A stretch of 64,000 bases of DNA from positions 434,001 through 498,000 of the forward strand of contig NOWV01000031.1 of NCBI GenBank assembly GCA_003344405.1, given 5' to 3'. The notes below the pieces were generated by a model. That model ran no database searches. It saw nothing but the letters and a program-made list of their open reading frames with translations, and was not told where the DNA came from. A program made the translations under genes and the position numbers. The DNA comes from Trichoplax sp. H2. Taxonomy: Eukaryota > Placozoa > Uniplacotomia > Trichoplacea. Shown piece after piece: positions 1-12,237 of the stretch. The number at the start of each line of letters is the position of its first letter. The first letter of the stretch is position 1.

Positions 1-212
1 TATATCGCCAAAAGTTGGCATAAATATTGTCTTACTAAATCGTCAACAAGATCACGATCATGATCAAGAATAGAAAGTGCTATAATACTCCTTGTATTAC
101 AATATCATGATCGTAAAGGAAATAAATTCTTACCGTAGATCTTAATCAATTTAACATTTATTAGACAGACTTTGCTATTTCTATCATAAAATCTGCAATT
201 TCAATATCTTAC

Positions 213-2367
213 CGTTGAAGAAAAACTACTAAATTGCACCAGGCTAGACAGATATTAACGCTACCTATGGCCCACTGGTTGGTACTAGGCTCATATCCAG
301 GTGGAATAGAAAATGTAATGGCAGAAATATACATAAATAATTCGATGTAGTTGGTATAGGATAGGAAGTAGGATAATCTCTGTCAAGCAAAATGAGACAT
401 CAAAATTAATCAAGTATAAAAATCGACTTTTAATGTCTATTCTCAATGGTAGAAAAAATGGCCGCAGAAAAGTAATAAAGAGAGTATTGCCAGCAATTAA
501 AATATCCATGCGCCACATAATACCATTCAATCAGTGATTTACTCTCTTCGATTAGATTTCTTACCAACATAAAAACGCTTGGTAAAAGTATAAGTAATGA
601 ATTAAGTTAACACTTACCTGACGCCATATTTGCAGAGCTTCTGTAGCTAAATTAATCCCACTAGCGATAAGGATAATCAGTTGAGCAATGAAGAGATCTG
701 GCCGTGAATCCTAGAATAATAGTTGAAGATAACTCGATTAGCTCCTGTTAATAATGTAACCCACTTCATATTCAACTAACCAGAGTAAATTAGCTTTACT
801 GCAGACTAGATATCCTTGTAAGCTAACAATATTGTGTAAAGCAGTAGACTCACAAGTGTATAATAGTAAACTGTATATGTCTCATTTCGAATAGTATAGG
901 TATATGAAGTAAAGCCAGGCTCAATATAATCGGAAATTACGATGTTGCCGGCTGGACGCAAGGCGATAGTGTAATAGGTAAAAGCACCCACAAATAAGAG
1001 ATAAACTATCAGATTGGTATAGTATAGTGGAATGCCAAATGTGCGCCTATAAATTTGGATAGAACAAAATATATCATACGGAATAGCTCCAGTACAGGGA
1101 TGAAAACTTGTAATGGCCTTTCTTGAAACGCTTTAACTAATTTTTTACACTTTAGTCGTAAAACTAGCATAAAAATACGATACGCTTTATCCTTTAGTTA
1201 ATTTCAAGTGCAATACACTAGAGCTTTGGCACAGAACTTGGTGAGAACTATCGCTATGACTACAAACCATTTAGCATCAAGTAAAGCCTGGGATAATTCA
1301 TGCAGCAATAATCCTGTTCTTTCATGTTCAATCATAGTCTAATCGTCGACAATTGTGAATAAGTAAGGAATTAAAATTGGAAAAAATATTCCACCATATC
1401 AAGGTATAATCGACTCTGTTAGAAATCTCAAAATCAAAATCAGAATTTAAAGCCCTCTTACCATTAGCGCGTTACATTTACATTTATTTTTTGAGCTCTC
1501 TCTTAAACGCATTTCTACCATGGGTTCTGGATCTAATATTGAGTAATCGTAAACAATCTAAAAAGTGAGAAAGAAATCGCTAAGACACTCAGTTTGATAT
1601 AAATATCATACAGTATATATTGATTCTATAAGCATTCTCGTCACTTTTTGAATATAATCGATTAACGACTAAAATTGGAAGAATGAACTACATTCGGATA
1701 ATTTTGTAGCTAAATACCAATTCTGTAATGATATACATCACTACCAGATTTATTAATCTTTTCGTTATAATCTGTGGTTGCATTTATTATTCGTTTAAAA
1801 ATTTTGCATAGCAAGTACAAATAAGGATTAAAGTATTTATCGATCTTCTGAAACTTCTTGGAGCAATGTCAAAAATAAATCCTATCGATATTGTTTACAA
1901 ATTGTTATATCATAAATCGATTAGGACAAAATCTCAACTTTAAGCCGATTGATTCAGATGAAATCTTGAATCTATGACGGCGATTTTGTTAACTTAAGTT
2001 GAAATTTTGCGTTCTAAACGCATCAAAGAATAATATTGTTACATTATATGTAACGTCAACTTGTTAATACAATGCAAAATCTGTTAATTATATTCTTGGC
2101 TCAATTCGGCCAACAAATATTGGAATATACGAGTACAAACCGTTTTATTCATAGTTCTACTTGTACTACTAGCAATAGATAAATCCATGACGACCTGCCA
2201 TTAAATGAAATTAAGATGAAATCATACAAATGCGCTAAATTGCCAATACTAATTTAACGAATTTAAATGACGAAAAACCTACCTCTGCAACTGCTGGCAG
2301 TTTCTTAATCAAATTTTGCATGATAGAATATCCTTCATCATCAAATCGATTTAAAATCTCTCCACTC
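213..2367 (-). other. Copy A: pre-S1 linker and S1-S4 exons 15-21
   Basis: Exons: 2283-2367, 2141-2194, 1462-1557, 1268-1338, 854-1046, 618-710 and 213-379. Exons 15-18 are the linker (MDLSIASS, YDYSILDPEP, HELSQALLDAKW). Exon 19 is S1 (RTFGIPLYYTNLIVYLLF) plus an extracellular loop with one N-glycosylation sequon (NET). Exon 20 is S2, and exon 21 is S3-S4, ending VVFLQR. The next exon expected from copy C (S4-S5 linker) would lie about 430 bp further left, outside the window; positions 1-212 are intron. Confidence 0.92.
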
Positions 2368-5300
2368 CTAATAAGATAAACCGATAACATATTTAATTAT
2401 AGAAGTAGTACTAACCATTGAAAGTTATGCAAGAAAATCAGTAGAATTATCTCTACTCTATCTATCTCAACTCGTCTATCATACCATAAGTTAGCTAGGT
2501 TTAAGAATATATTACCTCTTATGCTTGACAATTAATAGAGCAGCATCTTCATGTCCGCCTTCAATCGTAAGGTCTAAACATGTTTTCCCATTACTATCAC
2601 GCAATGTTATATCGCTACCACTTCCAAGTAATAATTTAACAACAGCACTTGATCCTTGACTGGCTGCTAAATGTAGAGGTGTTTCCTAAATCAGTTCCAT
2701 GAAAGCAAATTTGGTTACTATTACCTGGTAAAGATAAGTAGTTGATTCAAGAAAAGTGTGATAATCAAAAACTAATTAAGGTGAAACTATATGCAGATAA
2801 CGAGGAATTAGACGAAATACATAACATGGAAATATCGTATAGTAGAAATGTAATCTTATAGCTAACTAATACTTCAAAAGTGCATAGTATTACCAATCTA
2901 GAATTAATTCGATTAAGATCAGCTCCATTTTTCAATAGCAATTTTCCTACTTGTGCAAAACCTTTGGACGCGGCGTATTCCAAAGGTGTCATGTAACTGC
3001 CGTCTCTGCAATAATTATATAATAATCCAAGCTATGATCATGTTAACATAGTAGATAGTATCCAATTTTATCATGATCTACAGTATTTCAGTAATATATA
3101 AGTTTTACATTGTACTATCGTCTAACAGCCATTATTATTCCCGATGTAATCAAATTATTTAACTTTATACCGCTTTTCGACGTCTGCACCATACTTTAGC
3201 AGCATTGCGGTGACATCTACTGAATTATTTATAACCGCAAAATGTAATGGAGTTCTTGATTTCTCTCCCAAAAAGTTTACCGATGAAAGAGAAGCTACAC
3301 ATAAATATTCGGCTATCAGTAGATCGCCTTTTCTGCAATAAAAGAGGAGATTAATTCATAATCACTTTTCAATACCAGACCTTAAAATAGGGTTTTGACT
3401 TTAGTTTCACTATACGTATCACCTTATCTAATACAGTCATTATTCATTGCAAAACATACATTAATTCCATATACCAGATATTAAGTATACTACGGACTAT
3501 TCACAACGCTAGTCGCTGCATGAGATTAATTCAAATCATTATTTATTGCACAATGTATAGTGATTTGATGTATACTGAGAATATCAACTGCATTAGTTGC
3601 TATGCATGCGATTGATTGCGCTCTTCATGTAGCTCTGTTCGATATCAAAATATTGCATTGACAAGTTCAAGTAAACTTCCAAACGAACGTATAATGCTGA
3701 TAATCCAATTTTTTGTCTACATATATACTAGTGGAGATTTGATGCCATCAGATACGAAATACATAAATACTCTAAGAAAAGCTTCATTAATATGCAAATT
3801 AAGATGCCACTTAAATTTTGGGTAAGATACTTATTTTAATTAATTAAATCGTTAAATGAAATTGAAATAATTACTGTACTTACGCGCAAGCCAGGTGAAG
3901 TGGTATATTGTCATCATCATCATGGCAATCCACAATTGCACCATTACTAACTAAAATCTCAACAATCTAATATAGTAATTCATATTTATATATATATACA
4001 AAATGAGTCTATTAGGAGTTTAAAATTAAGATTATAATATTGCAAGGATAGACTCCATTTCTTATACAATATGAGGTAATATTCCGTTTACCTGATGATT
4101 TCCATTCTCAACTGCATAATGCAAAGGTGTTTTTTCAAAGTTATCGGCTGAATTTAAAAATTTACCAGCTGATATCTACAAGTGTACAAGATAAATTTTT
4201 TAGATCATAAATAGACTAGGTAAAATTATTGGATAATTTAATCTATCAGCAAATTATTTCATTATTCAGTGAGAACAATATTGATTTTTACTTACTCGTA
4301 TTAAATGTTGAATTAACTGCAAATGCCCATTCTGAACGGCTAGATGAAGACATGTTCGCTGTACTTCATCTACGGAAGAAATATCAGCATTATGTTGAAG
4401 TAAATAATCGATTACTGCAATATGGCCTTTAGCTGCTGCACACATTAACGGTGTCTTCTTAGTATAGTCAACGGTATCAATTTCAGAACCCTTTAATAGA
4501 ATAAAATGATAGCAGTCAATCTGAAATAATTCTTTTGATTAGGTTATGCTTATTGCTATCTCGGACAAAACACAGAATCACATGTATGAATATACTGATC
4601 TCTTACTTCAATTAAGTTCGGTTTATAAAATTAATTAATCGCTTAAAGGAAACAAACACGTTAACATTAACGTCCTTGCACAAAGTTCATTTATAATTTA
4701 CCATAACTAATTTGATTCATAACAAGGTTAAATTGGACAACTTTCAGCGTCAATATACCGAAGCGTAGTAAAGCGAACTATTTTCACTTTTATGCTGTAC
4801 GAAGATCCATATCATACTAATCATTTTCATATAGGAAGGCTTAACTAATTTGCTACACTTACAGCGTCCACAAGTAACTCCATAATAGGTAAATGACCGT
4901 ATAAACTAGCCAGGAAAAACGGTATTCGATACTGATAGTTATTGATATTTACGGAAGCTCCTTTATCAAGCAGCAATTTTGTAGCCTCATAGTAACCATT
5001 AGCTGCTGTAATATGTAAAGCGGTCCGCCCATCATTCTATAATATTACGCCAAACCAATAGTGGCATTATCGTTACAAGGATGTAATCAGTAAAAATCCA
5101 ATTTTAAATCCTACTACTTTAACATGATAGAAAAAAAGTATAGAATATTTCTACATTTATGGTCTGTAACTAAAAGAAATGTCCATAGACTAAAGCAAAA
5201 ACTATTTTGACTCTATCACTTCTTCGTACTTGAGTAGAGTTGATATTTGTTCCATTCTCTAAACAAATTTTCATTGCCTGGCAGACAAAAAGAATATATC

Positions 5301-7656
5301 GATAGAAAAATGAGTTTATAAAGTACAGTGCAGTGCAATGATATCATAGATACTAGATAAGCCTCAGATTTTATTAATATTATCCTCTAGATACGAGTAT
5401 AATTTTTTCTCTTGCCACCTTGATATGACCACCTTGAGCTGCACGATGGAATGGGAGTTGCTTTTCGTTATCTTCACAGCTAAGGAGATCAATAGCAGAT
5501 AACCCATAGCTAGAAGAAACTTGTAAGAATAATTGAACAACTTGAACATGGCCTTTAGATGCCGCACTATGAATTGGTGTACTACCATCGATTGCAGGAG
5601 CTAATATATCACTTCTATATTTAAGCTGTAAAAACAACACAAAGTGCCGTATTAACATAAACACAATCAGCTATGTGCTATAGGTAGAGAGGAAGAGTAG
5701 CGCGATATGATTATATTAGGGAATGTTGTCATTCAATTTAAGTTCTTCCATTACTCAAAGATACTACTATGATAATGGTATGGCTGAATTTAGAATAGAA
5801 ACTCAAACCAGTATTTGGAACAAAACTTAATTATTTATCAATGCGATAATCAAATCAATCAGCTTACAAGATGTTGACAGACTTCAAGTTTCCCTCTCAT
5901 AGCAGCTTGATGTAATGGTGTATTCAAATCATCATCCACAACGTCGACATCAAGTAACTTGTTCTCAGTAATATACTAATATAAGCAACAAGATTGCAGT
6001 AATGTGATTAATCTTTCAAGATAAGAAAAAAATTCGACATAATACCAAGAGCCATTTATTTGAATAGTTGCTGTAATAGAAACAATAATAGTACAAATAC
6101 AAGTAAAACTATATCTTTTACCAATTTTGGAATACAATTATCACTTACCGTACAAATACTTAAATGGCCTAATTTACTAGCTTCATGAAGCAAAGTGTCA
6201 CCTTGATCGTCGACTAATTTAAATTCCGCACCAGCTTCATGCAGAGCTTGAAAGCTAGCCAAGCTGTTATATTTGGCAGCCACAAATAAAGGTGTATTAC
6301 CATCATAGCCTCGAATATTGAGGTCTAATAGTAACATCATACAAATGCAAAGGAAATCTTAACTAGAAAGGTTCACATGTTAAATATATAAAGCTATTCT
6401 ATCTGCGTTGAAAATTCAATGATAGTATTTTTAATCGCTGCTATTATGCTGTTGGTCGCCTACGGTTTATACTACTCAATTCAAATTTCTCTCATCTAAA
6501 AATCTTTATTAGTATACCTGCACCGCAAGTGATTAAAGTCTTGACTACATCGACTCGATTCCCGCGCGCTGCATAGTGTAATGGAGACAACTGATGTTCA
6601 TCTAGATTATTGCAAGTATTTTTCACATCTTGACGTGAAGCGAAATGATTTTCTACTGCAGTAACATCACCAAACTTTGCAGCCTAACCATGATAGATAA
6701 TATCATCAAATATTGATTAATTAGGAATAGAACGTAATTTATATCGACAGTTACGGCGCTGGCTACAAACCAAAACATTATCTTGTCGAAAGAAAGTACG
6801 GCACTTATAAGGACAGCTAGCGCCAATTAGTTCACGTTCATAAGATTATTACATCGATAAATTATATCAAGCTAATCCAAAAAATAGGAAGGCTACGGTT
6901 TATATTTAACACTAAGTACTAAGTACCAAGCTTATTCTAATAGAATCACAAGACCTGGTTTGGACAAAAGCTATCATTATACTTCTGTAGCAATTATTTA
7001 CTTACCCAAAAGAGATCTTTTAAATATTCATTTTCTGCACATCTCATACCACTGACTTGATCCTAAGTAACACATTATTGAAAATTGGTTATTCCATAAG
7101 AGAATTTTCGGGCCTGCAAATAACTTGGAATCTTAATTCTTATTAGGTAACTACAGCAAGGTATTGTCTTTTGACCGGCTAATTTTTTGATTGCAGAGCA
7201 AGCAAATCTGAACTACTAACGTTCGGTATGATAACTTTACGATTAAAAGGCACGTTTTACGATTATAAACCAATAAAAGTACAAATTTATCAGTCAAGTG
7301 TTTATCTACAATTAAACAGTATTGATCCTATTCGAAACTGATCTAATGCGTAGCCTTACTACATTTCGAAGCCTTATTTACTAGCAGTTAGTTATTATCA
7401 AGCTTGCGATAGCCAATTTTATAATTTAGTATCAACATTAAAGTAAAACACAAGCAATAATGATTTATTTTGCTTTCCCTCTTATAATAGTATTTGTGTT
7501 AAGGCAATCTCCTTAATATACCTACATATTAAGTAGTCAATGGTGAAAAATTATCCCTAATTACTACTCATTTTAATGTCTTACCAAATTTCTCATATCA
7601 ATCTCCAGAGGCCGTGAAGCGGTGAGCCGTCTGTGAAATTTAATCATCATATCCAT
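213..7656 (-). CDS. TRPA1: TRPA1-like ankyrin-repeat cation channel, copy A (3' end outside window)
   Basis: TRPA1-family channels are non-selective, calcium-permeable cation channels of the plasma membrane that open to irritants, temperature or oxidants and work as tetramers. Twenty-one exons are present, coding about 857 residues from an N-terminal Met to the end of S4; pore, S6 and C-terminus lie left of position 1. I start at the ATG at 7654-7656, which gives MDMMIKF; two further in-frame ATGs follow within four codons. An in-frame TAG lies a few codons upstream. Exon lengths equal those of copy C except exon 1 (72 versus 63 bp) and exon 19 (193 versus 202 bp). No internal stop or broken splice site was found, so the copy looks intact as far as it can be seen. 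It is the closest relative of copy C in the array. Family assignment is secure; the activating stimulus cannot be read from sequence. Confidence 0.93.
2516..7656 (-). other. Copy A: N-terminus and ankyrin-repeat exons 1-14
   Basis: Exons in transcription order: 7585-7656, 7006-7062, 6518-6683, 6149-6324, 5868-5975, 5419-5625, 5230-5277, 4863-5036, 4296-4490, 4092-4175, 3884-3966, 3171-3332, 2894-3005 and 2516-2685. They encode about 16 ankyrin repeats with clear TPLH/TCLH cores such as DEHQLSPLHYA, GYDGNTPLF, DDDLNTPLH, QRTCLHLAV and FEKTPLHYA. Exon 6 ends in the weak donor GTGGCA. Introns are mostly 90-600 bp and show no other coding signal; the plus-strand reading frame over exon 9 is a shadow of it. 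Confidence 0.93.
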
Positions 7657-8309
7657 ACTAAATTGCTAAGTTGGCCAAAATACGTTGAACCAGTGCTGGT
7701 CAATAATTTTCTTGATACGCGATTCGAACAGCGTTCTCAATTCCAATATCTGTGCCGTTTAGATTCTGAGTAACTTATCATCAGAAACTATTCCAAATAA
7801 TAATTGTTTCTATTTGCCTCAATTCCACCCCGAGTATTACTTCAGAGCTTAAAATGGCAATTATTAGTATTTAAATCATTCAAAAGGTAATTGCGGTATG
7901 GCCCATTACCATGTACTAGGCAGCAATTATATCAACTGTATCGTCAGTATATAGCGTTAAATATATGTCATGAGATAGTATATTTTACCATCTACAGACT
8001 AGATACGCATCTGACTGAACATAGAGTAACTAAACACACATCTCGTAATCTTTGCTACAGCCAATTAATAAGTGGAAATTAGACAAATATATTAAGTAAA
8101 ATAAATAAATGCGCAGCGGACAGCCTGTCAACAACTATTGATTGGTGAAAATATGAGGCAATACCGGAACCATGTACCTATGAACAGCTGTTGTAAGTCC
8201 CTTTAACAGTTTTTTAGTAATTACTGGCCGTAGCAGTAGTTTTTACTTTCAATTACTAATTCTAGCGAGAATTGCGATTCACTCATAAAGAATAGTTAAG
8301 TTATTGCTA

Positions 8310-8900
8310 GATTATTGTATCCATTATCCTGAGTAGTGAAAAGCTAATTCTAGGTGCAATCTCAAATTATTACACCAATCTATCCAATGCGTACTTAAAG
8401 AGATAATCTTGCTGTTAATTTAGGTACTATATAGTATTTTGATTGAATTATACTTAAAATTGGGCTAATATTTGGCAAAGAAGGTAACCTGATCAGGTTA
8501 GAGAAACACGGATTGGTCCTAACATAGAGATAAAAGAAAAGAGCAAAACGCTTTTCTTTTACCTCGATGGATTAGTCAAAGATGATAATGTCAATATCTC
8601 TACTGTATATAGACAGTTAGTTTCACCTTGCAAAGCAAAGAAACATAGAATTGAAAAGCAGTGAAAGAAAAAGACTGCCTTGACTTACACTCTGTGAACA
8701 TACAGTAGATTTACTACAGAAATTAGTAACACCTCGCCTGTCACATTCGGTTCCTTTCCTCATCTCCATTCTCATCCTAACAAATTCTCTTAAATTCTCT
8801 ACCTTGTTGTCGTCTATCTTTCTATTTTAAGCAATATTCACAGCAATAATAGGATAATTACAATAGTTTGCAGTATGTCTGTAGTAATAAGCTCTGTCTT
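8310..8900. repeat. Upstream repeat module, copy near gene A
   Basis: Diverged copy of a module also seen at about 40440-41450 and 41635-42690, and more weakly near 24890-25050. Shared landmarks are a stretch reading like TTATCCTGAGTAGTGAAAAGC, a later TTGGGCTAATATTTGGC, and a pyrimidine-rich CCTCATCTCCATTCTCAT block. It lies about 650 bp upstream of the first exon of copy A, matching the placement of the module upstream of copy C, so it may include promoter sequence duplicated with the gene. Confidence 0.55.
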
Positions 8901-10359
8901 TTCTTTACTGATAAAAAAAATTGTGTACTTAAAAAATAGGGTAATGCCGTCCAGACTATTTAAAATACTAATGGCACTGCAAACACATTTCAGTACAACA
9001 ACAAAATCCGAACGTATATATCAGGAGTAGATTTCAAAACATACCATTTATGAATTATTATATTATTCGCAACCTTGCTTTAGAAACATGATAAATAGAC
9101 TCAAATTAGATTAGAATCAAAACTAACCACTATATTCGTATCTGGATTCTGGAATATATAATTTATAATAGGCATTAATGCGTAATCTTTTACTAGATTG
9201 CTTTTCACCGTTCCTTTGTATAGTTCAAGGTTGAACTACTTTCCAGGTAAAGTTTATTTCTTTAAGAATATGCTAGAACCTAGTCAAATAGTATACCTTT
9301 AATTAATAAGCTATTACTGTCAATGACATGATCTCTTATTTACTGTGTTATATAAGTATAATTAGAGTTATATTTCATAAAAGTAATAAGCTATACAAAA
9401 TACAACATTTATTATGATGCTTTTATAATTTAATCCTCTTATATCCGATGATTGCTCATGACTAAGATTTCATTTCCCATTGTTATAATCTTAGCGGTCT
9501 TGGTGCGACCCAGGAATCCTCAAATAGAAAGAAAGACAGGGATAGAAAGCTACTTTCACTCCAAAATAATGAGAAGGCTTACCATTTTTCCGGCCATCCA
9601 ACTATGATCAGTACAATAATCAGCCTTAACATTATTAGTATCATGAAGGGCAGTTTTCAATCTCTTTCTTCCATTTTTATGTATAGAAATGCATTGTAAG
9701 ACTTAGAATTGAAGTTCCCCATAAAGGACATGCCGAGTTTTGTCTATACTGACTTACCAGAACCATACTGGTAGTTAAATAGTAGGGTATTCAAGCCTAT
9801 ACTCGGTTATTTTTTCTAGTGCTCTCAGTTACGCTACACAATTGTTCAATTTGAGTTACTGTCTGGACATTACAAGTCCTGAACCATCAGGCAATAACTT
9901 AGGATCTACGTGTACTACGTTATTCCTAGCTCTTGATTACCTTAGGTGTTTTAAGGCAGTAAATAAAGTATTAGTTTACTGAAGGATGCTAAGTACGTCG
10001 GTGAGTTAGTAAAGCATGTAGCTAACTCATAGTCATATATACAAAATCGATCACCTTCGTATTTCTTTGTTAATAAATCTAGCTTGCTTTTTGAAACTCG
10101 CCTAATTAATTTAATTTAATAATAACTCTATAGTAATAGATTCTTTGAGATATTCATGGCGTAAAAATGAGATGGGAAAGTTAGAAAATAATTTAGATTA
10201 ATAGTGTTGTCGACATTAATAAAAATGGCGTAAAGCATAGAAAAACGCCATGGAATGGAAATGAATGCATGCCAAAATTAGATAGCGGTGAATAACTATG
10301 TAATAGACTAGCGAAGAGAGATTATAAATGAGATGATGTAAATAAAAAATACAAGGCAT

Positions 10360-10900
10360 TTCACATTTTTATTTACCTTAGCATTCAGGGGAAAACTTAG
10401 CTTTTCCTGCTTCTCTTTACTAATGCAAAGTGGTTCTCCTAACATATAGAGCAATGCCGTTATTACTGCTGTATAACAAATTTCTGATGAAACCTTTATC
10501 CTTAAAATTAAACCTTAGTCATTAATATTGACTACCGGTACCGATAGATGCCTGTAGATAATGCCGTGGAAACCTTTATTGCAAGTTCATTATAACGGAG
10601 CAGTAATAATGCAATAAATTTAAAATAATTTGGTTATTATTCCAAAACAGAATTAATTCAGATTGACATTTAAATTACGAAAATATAGTAGATTGCAGTA
10701 CTTCTCTCTTTATAAGCTGAGTGAAAATTGTTCGGCTACTTCTATCTAATCTGTTTTTCACAGCCAAAGTTTTATTTCTCTATTCTTTTACTTTTAAAAT
10801 GATATACAGTCTCTACGGGTAACTTAGATTCGACTTTACTAGCTTGAAAAAAGTGATTTAAATAGCCTACTGCGTTTCGGTCAACTCAAATTCCTGTAAG
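10360..10900 (-). pseudogene. Decayed TRPA1-like 3' gene fragment
   Basis: The left part (about 10380-10600) resembles the 3' flank of copy B at 12020-12230. The middle (about 10625-10730) resembles the last intron of copies B and C (12366-12470; 29990-30120). About 10790-10830 keeps a faint trace of exon 26 (compare B 12521-12624). The coding part of exon 27 is missing, and no reading frame survives. It looks like the relic of an extra gene copy or of an unequal exchange. The block at 26040-26180 is a related relic in the next spacer. Confidence 0.5.
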
Positions 10901-11351
10901 TTATAATTACAAGACATGTAAAGTTACGCTGTAGCATCTGGTAATAGCAAATTACTTTACAATATAGACTGCAGTATCAAATACGCCGAGAATAAACTTT
11001 AACAGAGGCTAAAATCTGTAGAGAGAATATCACAACTTGATATGCTAAGGATATTAGTGCTATAGTTCATAAAGTATTTATTTTAGTCGCAAATTTTGCA
11101 AACGTTTACATGGCATATAGTGTACCAGCAGAAATGGATAGTCACTCTCCAGTATAGTATTCGTATATGATAACATACTCCAATAAAAATTTCCTACAAG
11201 ATTGTGAATAAGTATTTTCTTAACACTTTATCCTGTATTCATTTAAGTAATCAGACAATAATTCTTTCCTGTAAAGTTCACTCCTTTAGAATCATGCTAA
11301 GATATATTCAGACAGCATACTGTATTGTATTCAGAATGTAGGATAGCTCAG

Positions 11352-11375
11352 AGATAGAGAAGGTCTTCTCTATCT
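11352..11375. repeat. Perfect inverted repeat, 11-bp arms with a 2-bp centre
   Basis: AGATAGAGAAG, GT, CTTCTCTATCT. The flanks extend the symmetry imperfectly, with CTCAG on the left and GCTCAGG on the right. It could fold as a hairpin or cruciform. It lies in the A-B spacer with no gene attached. Confidence 0.75.
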
Positions 11376-12237
11376 GCTCAGGCATATTCTTAAGATAGGC
11401 GTTTTATATTGCTCTTAAATATCGAAATGTTTAGAGTCTTGTTGCATTATAGCTAAATACTGTATAACTTATTCTGTTTAATACTTACAGTCTTTGCTAT
11501 TTCCTACAATAATTTGCTATTACATATTCTTTGATGGTATGTGTTGTATCTAGTCGTACAATCCTTCTCTCGACATGGTGCTACCTCTGAACTCGTCTAT
11601 CACTGATTTCTACCTAAAATTTCGTTAATTGCAATAGGCAGTGTTAAAGATTTTCTCACGTTAATTCACGACAGCTTATTCTGTACACTCTCTACCCTAA
11701 CTACTGCATTATACAAAATCGTATTGTAGACTACAATAAAGTATCTTTTTCTACCAAAACATTTGTGCAATTCTCTACATCGAAAATAAACCTACTGTAA
11801 CTGATTCACCTAATCCTCCATTACAATATTATATCTTTAATTAGTTAGTTACCTACGACATTATCCCCCATTTCCGTATAAATCTAATGCTATCCACGTA
11901 GAGACCTATTCGATAACTGGATTTAGTTTAGAATTTTTAATTTAATCGCCTCACAGCCAACGAGATATTATGACATGGTCAAGGACTATACACTTTATTC
12001 CACTAATAGGTATGACATTCTTGATGAAAAACTTAACGCTTTTTGCTTCTATTTAGTGACATAGAGGCGCTTTCTTAACATATGGGGCAATGCCTTTCTT
12101 ACCTATTACGTATTAAATTTTGAGTAAAACCTCTGATCTGAATATTGAATACTAGTACTGATAGATACCGGTAAATGATATCGTAAAGACTTCATTATAA
12201 ATACTTATTTAATACGAGTCATGCATAGATTATACTA

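Larger units (their letters stand above)
7657..12237. other. Spacer between copy A (5' side) and copy B (3' side), no intact gene seen
   Basis: About 4.6 kb without a convincing reading frame on either strand. About 8310-8900 is homologous to the region upstream of copy C and should include copy A's promoter side. About 10360-10900 is a decayed copy of the gene's 3' end. A perfect 11-bp inverted repeat sits at 11352-11375. Between 10920 and 11100 there is further similarity to the B-C spacer near 26420-26480, showing that spacer DNA was duplicated along with the genes. A minus-strand AATAAA (11994-11999), about 240 bp beyond copy B's stop, may be its poly(A) signal. Confidence 0.6.

Noticed and set aside
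4229-4432. 67-codon plus-strand reading frame
   Set aside because: Shadow of exon 9 of copy A.
11340-11380. GGATAGCTCAG at 11341 resembles the start of a tRNA gene
   Set aside because: No anticodon arm, T-loop or acceptor complement follows; the resemblance comes from the inverted repeat beside it.
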